Shown here piece by piece: positions 7,472 to 15,621 of a stretch of DNA of 19,612 nucleotides. Position numbers and translations under genes: made by a program. Position 1 is the stretch's first letter. Each line of letters opens with the position of its first letter. Location of the stretch: the NCBI GenBank assembly GCA_937915965.1, contig CALGHC010000196.1, forward strand, positions 1 to 19,612. The letters run 5' to 3'. Source of the stretch: an uncultured Myxococcales bacterium. GTDB lineage: Bacteria > Myxococcota_A > UBA9042. The notes under the pieces were generated by a model. It had not been told where the DNA came from, ran no database searches, and worked only from the letters and a program-made list of their open reading frames with translations.

Positions 7472-7491
7472 CTCCCCTGGGGCGCAGGGAG
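7472..7491 (+). promoter_or_regulatory. possible Shine-Dalgarno-masking hairpin before the small membrane protein gene
   Basis: CTCCC (7472-7476) is complementary to GGGAG (7487-7491), which is the ribosome-binding site (AGGGAG) for the ATG at 7501. The 10-nt loop would leave the site paired when folded. A short stem like this can occur by chance in GC-rich DNA. Confidence 0.25.
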
Positions 7492-7500
7492 TCTATGTAG

Positions 7501-7725
7501 ATGGAACTCGAATTCTCACGAGAGTTGATCATCCTGGCGGCTGTCGTTGTGGTCTTTGTGATCGGCGTGCCGCTGCTGGTGCGAGGCCACAAGAGCGTCT
7601 CCCTCGAGGAGTCGATCGAGGCCGCCGCCGTCGCTGGCGTGTCGACTGACGGAGCCGAGCGCCGCCAGAGCCGCCGGCAGAAAGCGCGGATCCGCGATGC
7701 GAGTCGCGGCAAGGCCGGCGTCTGA
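7501..7725 (+). CDS. small single-helix membrane protein of unknown function
   Basis: A 74-aa protein with one predicted transmembrane helix (about 9-28, LIILAAVVVVFVIGVPLLV). A mixed-charge segment with an ESIEAA stretch follows, then a very basic tail (about 54-72) rich in Arg and Lys. Codon third positions are strongly G/C, unlike a random frame, and AGGGAG lies 9 nt before the ATG. No family is recognised. It sits 57 bp after cysS and may be on the same transcript. The topology (short outside N-terminus, basic inside C-terminus) is an inference from the positive-inside rule. Confidence 0.7.
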   Translation: MELEFSRELIILAAVVVVFVIGVPLLVRGHKSVSLEESIEAAAVAGVSTDGAERRQSRRQKARIRDASRGKAGV

Positions 7726-7748
7726 CCTGTTCGTTGCCAACAACTAGC

Positions 7749-7754
7749 TAGAAT
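7749..7754 (+). promoter_or_regulatory. possible -10 element of the kor operon
   Basis: TAGAAT lies in a short AT-rich patch (about 7733-7760) that stands out from the GC-rich surroundings. No good -35 is found 16-18 bp upstream; TTGCCA at 7734-7739 is too close. The promoter may need an activator, or the call may be wrong. Confidence 0.3.
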
Positions 7755-7770
7755 CAATGCATAGACCAGC

Positions 7771-7803
7771 GTGCAACCTTGAACCTTCTCGCGAAGGGTG
7801 CAC
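7771..7803. promoter_or_regulatory. imperfect palindrome with nested hairpin in the korA leader
   Basis: GTGCAACCTT (7771-7780) and AAGGGTGCAC (7794-7803) are inverted repeats matching at 9 of 10 positions. A second, tighter stem, CCTTC-TCGC-GAAGG (7784-7797), overlaps the right arm, so the two folds are mutually exclusive as RNA. The element lies about 105 bp before the korA start and just downstream of the candidate -10. It could be a dimeric regulator's operator or an RNA switch; the sequence does not decide. Confidence 0.4.
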
Positions 7804-7908
7804 ACTGCCGCCCGGCGATCCGCAGCAACAGCCGGGGGCTGGCGCCTGCCGGCGCACCACGGCGAGCGGCTGGGACCGTAGCGATGCCGGTCGACAGGGA
7901 GCACAGAC

Positions 7909-9819
<1,911 letters not shown>

Positions 9820-9847
9820 ACCGTCGGGCCGACTGATTGGGCCACGG

Positions 9848-9883
9848 GCCTGGCGCTGCGGCTCCGCGTCAGCACGCCCAGGG
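9848..9883 (+). other. intercistronic hairpin between korA and korB
   Basis: In the 78-nt gap, GGCG-CTG (9852-9858) can pair with CAG-(CA)-CGCC (9870-9878), with a 2-nt bulge. CCT at 9849-9851 may extend it by pairing with AGG (9880-9882) past a bulged C. The korB ribosome site (AGGAG, 9886-9890) lies just after. It might tune the korA:korB ratio or stabilise mRNA ends, but short GC stems are common here. Confidence 0.3.
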
Positions 9884-9897
9884 ACAGGAGATGCAGC

Positions 9898-10929
9898 ATG
9901 GTGACGAACACGGAAGCCGCATCGCCACGCACGTTCAAGCCCAAGGACTTTGCCTCCAACCAGGAGGTGCGGTGGTGCCCGGGATGCGGCGACTACGCGA
10001 TCCTCGCTGGCGTGCAGCGCGCTCTCGCCAAGCAGGGGGTGCCCCCGGAGCGAGTTGCGTTCATCTCAGGTATCGGCTGTTCGTCGCGTTTTCCGTACTA
10101 CATGGAGACGTACGGATTCCACACCATCCACGGCCGAGCCCCGGCGGTCGCTACGGGCTTGAAGATCGCTCGGCCAGACATGCAGGTCTGGGTCATGACC
10201 GGCGACGGCGACGCGCTGTCGATCGGTGGCAACCACTTCGTGCATGTCTTGCGCCGCAACGTCGATCTGCGGATCGTCCTCTTCAACAACCGCATCTATG
10301 GCCTGACCAAGGGGCAGTATTCACCCACCTCAGAGATCGGAAAGAAGACCAAGTCGTCGCCGCAGGGCTCCCTCGACCACCCGTTCAATCCAATCTCTGT
10401 CGCCGTCGGTGCTGAGGCGAGCTTCATCGCCCGAACGATCGACGTCGACGCTCTCGTCATGCAGGAGGTGCTCGCCGCGGCGACCGCCCACCGTGGCGCG
10501 GCTCTGATCGAGGTTCTACAAAACTGCAATATTTTTAACGACGGCGCCTGGGCGGATATCTCTGGAAAGGACGTGCGCCCCGACCGCACGATCCATCTCG
10601 TCGATGGCCAGCCGATGGTCTTTGGCGCCCAGCGCGACCGTGGAATTCGCCTCGTTGGCCTGCGCCCCGAGGTCGTGAAGTTCGGTGGCGGCAGGCTGGG
10701 GGAAGCCGACCTTTGGGTCCACGATGCCAGCGACCCGGATCCGACGCGGGCGTTCCTCCTCTCCCGGATGATTGGGCCGGATTTCCCCGTCCCCGTTGGC
10801 GTGTTGCGCCGGATCGAGCGTCCCGCCTACGACGCCCTCGTCAACGAGCAGGTGGCCAACCAGCAGCAGGCGCAGAAAGCCGATCTGCAGGCCCTTCTCG
10901 ACGGCAAGCGGCCCTGGGTCGTCGCCTGA
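9898..10929 (+). CDS. korB: 2-oxoacid:acceptor (ferredoxin) oxidoreductase, beta subunit
   Basis: The TPP- and Fe-S-binding partner of KorA. The TPP motif runs from GDGDALSIGGNH (102-113) to NN (130-131), the expected GDG-x26-NN spacing. Cysteines C27 and C30 (WCPGCGD), C61 (GIGCSSR) and C210 (QNCNIFND) match the four ligands of the 4Fe-4S cluster in this family. Length of 343 aa is normal. AGGAG lies 7 nt before the ATG, and korA ends 78 nt upstream, so the two form an operon. The cluster makes it a client of Fe-S assembly, such as the iscS and mrp genes a few kilobases away. Confidence 0.94.
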   Translation: MVTNTEAASPRTFKPKDFASNQEVRWCPGCGDYAILAGVQRALAKQGVPPERVAFISGIGCSSRFPYYMETYGFHTIHGRAPAVATGLKIARPDMQVWVMTGDGDALSIGGNHFVHVLRRNVDLRIVLFNNRIYGLTKGQYSPTSEIGKKTKSSPQGSLDHPFNPISVAVGAEASFIARTIDVDALVMQEVLAAATAHRGAALIEVLQNCNIFNDGAWADISGKDVRPDRTIHLVDGQPMVFGAQRDRGIRLVGLRPEVVKFGGGRLGEADLWVHDASDPDPTRAFLLSRMIGPDFPVPVGVLRRIERPAYDALVNEQVANQQQAQKADLQALLDGKRPWVVA

Positions 10930-11033
10930 GTCGTCACCGGCGACCGCAGCCTCCTTTTCGTCGTCGTGCCACCGCTTCTCGCCCGCCGTGCCGGCCCAAG
11001 CCAATCGAAGATGGCGGGTTCGCGGATCGATCG

Positions 11034-11062
11034 ATGACGCCTGCGCGCACCTGCGCTATGCT
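11034..11062 (+). promoter_or_regulatory. putative promoter of the hibernation-factor gene
   Basis: ATGACG (11034-11039), a 17-bp spacer and TATGCT (11057-11062). Transcription would start near 11069, giving a leader of about 40 nt. The rest of the 180-bp gap after korB (10930-11109) shows no gene. Confidence 0.4.
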
Positions 11063-11109
11063 CGCGTCGGCGTCCTGCGCGAGGCAGGCGACCGTGTACG
11101 GAGGCGTCC

Positions 11110-11460
11110 ATGGACTTGACTGTGGTGACGAAGCCCGGGATGGAAGGCAAGGCGCTTGAGGTGGAGGGGCTGGTCTCCAAGCACCTCAGCAAGAAGCTCG
11201 AGAAGATCGAACAGCGGTGGGGAAAGCCCGTTGTCGCGAGGGCGGTCCTTGAGGAGCTGCCTATCGGCTTCGAGGCGACGGTCACCTTGGCTGGCAAGGA
11301 TGAATTCGTCGGCCGCGGTCGCGAGGAAGATCTGGTCAAGGCAGTCGACGCTGCCTTGCTGAGACTGGCTCGTCAGGTCGACACCCGTCTGGAAAAACGC
11401 AAGACCAAGGCCCAAGGCCGCCGCGCCAGTGGCGTGATCAAGGCGGCGAAACCGTTCTGA
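11110..11460 (+). CDS. hpf: short HPF/RaiA-family ribosome hibernation factor
   Basis: Expected to bind the 30S decoding region in slow growth and hold ribosomes inactive. The 116-aa protein has the family's beta-alpha-beta-beta-beta-alpha pattern: strand MDLTVVTK; helix with LSKKLEKIEQRWG (the family's usual KLxKLE position); strands VVARAVLEEL and FEATVTLAG; then EEDLVKAVDAALLRLARQVDTRLEKRK, aligning with the DMYAAIDGLIDKLARQL region of E. coli HPF. It ends in a basic tail. There is no long-form dimerisation domain, so it is the short type. GGAGG lies 5 nt before the ATG. Identity to known members looks low in the first half, so the name rests on fold pattern and the C-terminal helix. Confidence 0.78.
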   Translation: MDLTVVTKPGMEGKALEVEGLVSKHLSKKLEKIEQRWGKPVVARAVLEELPIGFEATVTLAGKDEFVGRGREEDLVKAVDAALLRLARQVDTRLEKRKTKAQGRRASGVIKAAKPF

Positions 11461-11481
11461 GCGCGAGCCGACGGCTTGCGC
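11461..11481 (+). terminator. hairpin directly after the hibernation-factor stop codon
   Basis: The 9-nt arms GCGCGAGCC (11461-11469) and GGCTTGCGC (11473-11481) pair fully (one G-U wobble) around a GAC loop. The stem starts on the base after the TGA. No T-tract follows, so it is either a factor-assisted terminator or an mRNA 3' end protector. Confidence 0.45.
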
Positions 11482-11597
11482 ATACCGGAAGCGTGCTTCG
11501 AACATCGCACCTCTCTGCGGTGCATTGAGCTAGTCGTGCGCGACAGACCTGGCCGCCGGACTCGCGCCAAGATCACCTGGGTGCACGGGAGCTCCGA

Positions 11598-13136
11598 ATG
11601 AAGCCTCGCCGCCGCGTCTTCATCGCCGCCGCTCTGATCTTCGCCCTGGCGCCGATGACTGCCTGTACCGACTGGAGCGAGGCGCTCAGCGAGCCAGGGT
11701 TTGCGGCCCTGGCACCTGGCAGCGGCGGCGGCGACCCCAGTTCCGGTGGCGCCGACGCGACCGGTACACGGGTGATTCACGTCGACACCTGGACGCCGCC
11801 GAGGGCGGACGTGGTCGGCGGCCGGTCTGGAGCCGATGCCGCGACGGCCGATGCAGCCATGGGAACAGATGCCCCAGGCGGCCCGGACGTCGCTGGGGGC
11901 CCGGACGCCGCGGGCGGAACGGACGCGGCCGAGGACGGGAGCGCGAGCGCAGACGACGCAGCGGACGCCGGCGCAGGCCCGGATGTGGACCTGGATACGA
12001 AGCCAGGTTCGGACGCGCTGGCCGATGGCGGGGCGGGCGCCGACGCGGTCACGGACACGGGCATGGGTGCGGACGCTGTCGCGGACGGTGGTACCGGTAT
12101 GGATGTGATCGCCGAAACTGGTGGTGGCGTCGACGCGGTCGTCGATTCGGGCCTGGACACAGCCACTGCTCCGGATAGCGGCTCGGACGCCGGCGTGGAT
12201 TCGGGCCCGGCCCTGGACTCGGGCATGGATGCGGTCGTGGACACGGGCCCGAGCCCGGACGGCGGCGCAGACACGTTTGAGGACACGGGCGCGGTTGAGG
12301 ACACGGGCTCCGTCGAGGACTCGGGCTCGGTCGAGGACACGGGCGCCGACGTCCCCCCTGTCGACGCCGGCGCCGACAGCGGGGATGCCGTCTCGGGGTC
12401 CGATTGGCAGGGATTCGACGACGCGACGTTCCCTGACAGCGGCGATATCTATGGCGGCGCTGTCGCGAGCTGTACAGATCTCTATCTGCTCACGATCGAG
12501 TCGTGTGGATACAACCCGACGGTCGCTTGTATCGACCAAGCTGCAGCGGTCGGTTCGCAGTATGCCAACTGGTTGTACGAGCCACTGCACGCGTGCTTGG
12601 TCGAGACCTGTGTGCCATTGTGCGCCGGTCAGACTGAGGGCAAGTGCGTGGAGGCCTGCCTGGGCAAGTACTGCACCAACCAGTTCTTCTCCTGCATCAG
12701 CTCAGGGCAGTCCGGCAAGATCGATTGTGCCCAGACTTTCGGGTGCTTCTCACAATACGAGGGCAAGATGCTGACGATCGCGGCGCTGTGCTACGCCAAC
12801 GCGACACCGTCGGCGCAAAAAGCCCTGGCCGGTTTCGTCGGCTGCGTCAGCCAGCCGCAGACAGACAGCTGTATGGGTGAGATCGCCGCATGCTACGGAT
12901 CGGGGAACCTGAGCTGCGCCGAAGTCTTGCAGTGCACGGATGGCTGCTCGGGTGACGGCAACTGCGGATTTGACTGCATCGGCCAGGCCACCCCGGCGGC
13001 CGCCACCAAGCTCGACGCCCTAGCCGACTGCATGACCGCGAACTGCTCAGAATGTAACGGCAACTCGACCTGTGAGGGACAGTGCATCCAGCAGTCCTGC
13101 AATACCGAGTTCGTCGACTGCTTCACCGACCAGTAG
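11598..13136 (+). CDS. lipoprotein with Asp/Gly/Ala repeat linker and 28-cysteine C-terminal domain
   Basis: A 512-aa predicted surface or periplasmic lipoprotein of unknown function. The signal peptide is basic then hydrophobic (1-19), with a somewhat atypical lipobox MTAC (Cys23). Residues about 70-262 are an acidic low-complexity linker. It includes five decapeptide units of the form GxDAVxDxGx (137-186) and hexapeptide units VEDTGS (228-251). Residues 292-512 contain 28 cysteines, an even number, spaced as in cysteine-rich extracellular domains of myxobacterial-type proteins; full disulfide pairing is likely but inferred. GGGAG lies 6 nt before the ATG. It ends 2 bp from the stop of the convergent radical SAM gene. 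No enzyme motif is seen; a structural, adhesion or ligand-binding role is possible. Confidence 0.87.
   Translation: MKPRRRVFIAAALIFALAPMTACTDWSEALSEPGFAALAPGSGGGDPSSGGADATGTRVIHVDTWTPPRADVVGGRSGADAATADAAMGTDAPGGPDVAGGPDAAGGTDAAEDGSASADDAADAGAGPDVDLDTKPGSDALADGGAGADAVTDTGMGADAVADGGTGMDVIAETGGGVDAVVDSGLDTATAPDSGSDAGVDSGPALDSGMDAVVDTGPSPDGGADTFEDTGAVEDTGSVEDSGSVEDTGADVPPVDAGADSGDAVSGSDWQGFDDATFPDSGDIYGGAVASCTDLYLLTIESCGYNPTVACIDQAAAVGSQYANWLYEPLHACLVETCVPLCAGQTEGKCVEACLGKYCTNQFFSCISSGQSGKIDCAQTFGCFSQYEGKMLTIAALCYANATPSAQKALAGFVGCVSQPQTDSCMGEIAACYGSGNLSCAEVLQCTDGCSGDGNCGFDCIGQATPAAATKLDALADCMTANCSECNGNSTCEGQCIQQSCNTEFVDCFTDQ
12279..12350 (+). repeat. 18-bp coding repeat, 4 copies, encoding EDTGxV-type hexapeptides
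   Basis: Units begin at 12279, 12297, 12315 and 12333, each starting GAGGAC and encoding EDTGAV, EDTGSV, EDSGSV and EDTGAD. The copies differ at a few positions. They lie at the end of the lipoprotein linker. Confidence 0.9.
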
Positions 13137-13138
13137 CT

Positions 13139-14128
13139 TCAACCGCGACCAAGTCGTCTCGGCGGCGCCCCGTCGGGTCGACCGTCGACCAAGACTCGAT
13201 CGAATCGCTGTCGGGCATGCGAGACGGCGGCGTCACGCTCGCTCCCGGTCAGGCGACCGTGCAGCTCCCCCGCGGCCCGCAGCCGTCCGGTAGCCGCTGG
13301 ACCCAGCGGCAGGTAGCCGGTCATCACGTTCACCATCGTGTCGGGATGACGTCTGGCGAGCCAGTCGAGGGCGGGACGGGTGCAACACGTCAGGTGACCT
13401 GGCATCACGAGGTGGCGGACGATCAGGGGGGGCAGGTTCGACTCCAGCGGTGACTCAGCGATGGCAAAGTCGAGCGAGGCCGCGACCTCGGCGTGGTTGT
13501 CGATGCCAGCCGCGCCGGCGAGACGTGAGCTACATCCGTGTGGGCCGAACTTCAGGTCGATGATCCAGCAGGCCACCACGCCGGCGAGCAGCTCGCGGGC
13601 CTGCGTCGAAAGCCAGCCATTGCAATTCCACACGACGGGCAGCCAGGCGTCGCTTGGTTGTCGCGCGAGCATGTCGAGCACGGCGGCCAGGCTGACTGTC
13701 GGGTCGCCGCCAACAAACGAGACGGAGAGCGCGCCCGCGGCCTTGTGCGAGCGGGCGCGGTCGATCAACCAGGCGCCGCGCAGGGGCACGGCGGGCCGCC
13801 GCTGCGGGTCGGCCACATGGGCCCACTCGCTGCAAAACAGGCATCGCAGCGAACAACCGCCCAGATCGATCAGCCACGTCGGCCCCAGCGGCTGCTCTTC
13901 GCCGACGCTGAGTAGCTCCTTGTAGACCCAGGCTTGGGCATCCAGGCGGCAGAAGGCACCGCGGCTTGAGGTGAGCCGATCGACGCCGCACTGGCGCGGA
14001 CAAAGCCGACAGGCGCGCAGACCAAGGTGGGCTGCCTCGGCACGGGCGGCGAGGTCGTGCGGCCGCGCGCGTGCGTCCTCGCTGGGCTCGGGATCTGGAG
14101 GCGGTGTGGCACCGTCGGCGAAGTTCAT
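13139..14128 (-). CDS. PflX-type (COG1313) radical SAM protein, unknown substrate
   Basis: A pyruvate-formate-lyase-activase-like radical SAM protein of 329 aa. The radical SAM cluster motif is CSLRCLFC (C92, C96, C99), followed by GGDPT (140-144), the SAM amino-group-binding motif. An N-terminal cysteine set, C40, C43, C47 and C60 (CRLCPRQCGVDR and GAFC), could hold a second Fe-S cluster and is the family hallmark. DLKFGP (191-196) and VRHLVMPGH (238-246) are further family signatures. No pyruvate formate-lyase or other glycyl radical enzyme is visible here, so its substrate is unknown. The start ATG has only a weak site (GAGAG at 14135-14139). It begins 13 nt after the iscS stop and is surely co-transcribed with it. 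The first 25 residues are polar and variable. Confidence 0.88.
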   Translation of the reverse strand: MNFADGATPPPDPEPSEDARARPHDLAARAEAAHLGLRACRLCPRQCGVDRLTSSRGAFCRLDAQAWVYKELLSVGEEQPLGPTWLIDLGGCSLRCLFCSEWAHVADPQRRPAVPLRGAWLIDRARSHKAAGALSVSFVGGDPTVSLAAVLDMLARQPSDAWLPVVWNCNGWLSTQARELLAGVVACWIIDLKFGPHGCSSRLAGAAGIDNHAEVAASLDFAIAESPLESNLPPLIVRHLVMPGHLTCCTRPALDWLARRHPDTMVNVMTGYLPLGPAATGRLRAAGELHGRLTGSERDAAVSHARQRFDRVLVDGRPDGAPPRRLGRG

Positions 14129-14141
14129 CGCAGTCTCTCGC

Positions 14142-15386
14142 CTACCAACGGATCTGGCTGATATCGACGCCTTGCTTCTTCATCTCCCACAGGGGCGAGC
14201 GAGCGCGGAGGCTGGCGACCATCTCGCTGACCAGCACGATGGTGCGGTCAATCTCGGCCTCGGTGGTGAATCGGCCGATGCCGAAACGCACCGACGCGAA
14301 GCAGCGCCGCAGGTCGAGTCCCATCGCGGCGAGCACGTAGCTCGGCTTGGGCGACGCCGAGTTGCAGGCTGCGCCGGGCGAAGCGGCCAGTCCGGGCAGC
14401 GAGACCAGCAGATCGCCGGCCTCGATCCCATCGATGGCGATGTTGAGGTTGCCGGCGACCCGTCGCTCTGGGTGGCCGTTGAGGTGGATCGCTTCGATGC
14501 GCCCATTCAGCCCGAGCCAGAGGCGCTCTCGCAGGGCGCCTATGCGGGCAATCTCGTCGTCGATCTCAGCAACCGCGAGCCTGGTTGCCGTCGCGAAACC
14601 GACGATCAGAGGGACACTCAGCGTGCCCGAACGCATGCCGCGCTCGTGGCCGCCACCGTGGATCAGAGGCTCAAGGACCACCTTTGGGTTGGCGCGCCGC
14701 ACAACCAGACAACCGATCCCCTTGGGGCCGTACAGCTTGTGGGCGGTGAATGCGAGCAGATCGATTTGCTGTGCTTCGACGTCCACCGGGATACGGCCGA
14801 CCGCCTGCGCCGCATCGCACAGGTAGCGCACGTCCCTTTCGCGGCAAATCGCTCCGATCTCGGCAAATGGCTGAACGACGCCTGTCTCGTTGTTGACCGC
14901 CATGACAGCCACCAGGATCGTCCGCGCCTCGACGGCGGCGGCGACATCGGCCGGGTCGACGAGACCATCGCCGTCGACAGGTAGCCGCGTGACCCGAAAG
15001 CCCTCTCGCTCCAGCTGGCTGCAGGTGTCGAGCACCGCCTTGTGCTCGGTGACGACCGTGACGATGTGATCGCCGCGCTCGCGCATGGCGCGGGCGACCC
15101 CGGCGAGCGCGGTGTTGTCGCTCTCGGTCGCGCCAGAGGTGAATACCACCTCGCTGGGATGCGCGCCGACCGCGGCCGCGAGATCGGCTCGACTGCGCTC
15201 GACCGCGTCGGCGGCGCGTCGGCCAAAGACATGCGACGTCGACGCGGCGTTGCCGTAGTCCGTCTCGAACCACGGCAGCATGGCAGCGACTACCCGCGGG
15301 TCGACGCGCGTGGTCGCGTGGTTGTCGAGGTAGATGGGCGGCTCGCCGCCGTCGTCGCGCGGTCTCTCACTGGCTGGACCACTCAT
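14142..15386 (-). CDS. iscS: cysteine desulfurase, IscS/NifS family
   Basis: PLP enzyme that removes sulfur from L-cysteine as a persulfide for Fe-S cluster and other sulfur-transfer pathways. The opening YLDNHATT (19-26) is a family signature. H115 (TEHKA) and the PLP lysine K217 (TAHKLYGPKG) are present. The active cysteine is C341 in SPGAACNSASPKPSY, within the longer loop of the IscS-type group. The C-terminal ending (LWEMKKQGVDISQIRW) matches that of IscS, which contacts IscU. Length is 414 aa. GGGAG at 15391-15395 precedes the ATG. No iscU, iscA or iscR gene is adjacent in this window; instead a radical SAM gene follows and the Fe-S carrier gene mrp lies divergently. Confidence 0.95.
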   Translation of the reverse strand: MSGPASERPRDDGGEPPIYLDNHATTRVDPRVVAAMLPWFETDYGNAASTSHVFGRRAADAVERSRADLAAAVGAHPSEVVFTSGATESDNTALAGVARAMRERGDHIVTVVTEHKAVLDTCSQLEREGFRVTRLPVDGDGLVDPADVAAAVEARTILVAVMAVNNETGVVQPFAEIGAICRERDVRYLCDAAQAVGRIPVDVEAQQIDLLAFTAHKLYGPKGIGCLVVRRANPKVVLEPLIHGGGHERGMRSGTLSVPLIVGFATATRLAVAEIDDEIARIGALRERLWLGLNGRIEAIHLNGHPERRVAGNLNIAIDGIEAGDLLVSLPGLAASPGAACNSASPKPSYVLAAMGLDLRRCFASVRFGIGRFTTEAEIDRTIVLVSEMVASLRARSPLWEMKKQGVDISQIRW

Positions 15387-15422
15387 CGAGCTCCCTCCCC
15401 CCGCGCGCCCAGGCGCCGCGGC

Positions 15423-15454
15423 ATCGTAGAGACGCGCTCAATCGGGTGTCAAAC
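15423..15454 (-). promoter_or_regulatory. promoter of the iscS operon
   Basis: On the minus strand, TTGACA (15447-15452), an 18-bp spacer and TACGAT (15423-15428). The -35 lies within GTTTGACACCC (15444-15454), which recurs exactly, in the opposite direction, at the mrp promoter 90 bp away. The leader before the ATG would be about 30 nt. Confidence 0.65.
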
Positions 15455-15544
15455 ATCCGCGTGGCCGACGGCAGCAGCGACAGGCGCCGGACCGCCTCGC
15501 CGCCGGGCCATTGTCCAGCACTTGCGCGGGTCCGAGCCGTTCGG

Positions 15545-15575
15545 GTTTGACACCCTCGGGACCCGTCCCTATATC
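15545..15575 (+). promoter_or_regulatory. promoter of mrp
   Basis: TTGACA (15547-15552), a 17-bp spacer and TATATC (15570-15575), a strong sigma-70-type match. The -35 lies within GTTTGACACCC (15545-15555), the exact inverted copy of the sequence at the iscS promoter. The leader before the ATG at 15622 would be about 40 nt. Confidence 0.7.
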
Positions 15576-15621
15576 GTCCACCCCGCGTCGCCAACGACGC
15601 CCGAAACAGAGCAGGTGATTC

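Noticed and set aside
11373..12590. A 405-codon minus-strand frame opposite the second lipoprotein
   Set aside because: Its Arg/Val/His repeats are simply the reverse reading of the Asp/Gly/Ala linker; the plus-strand protein has a signal peptide, lipobox and ribosome site.
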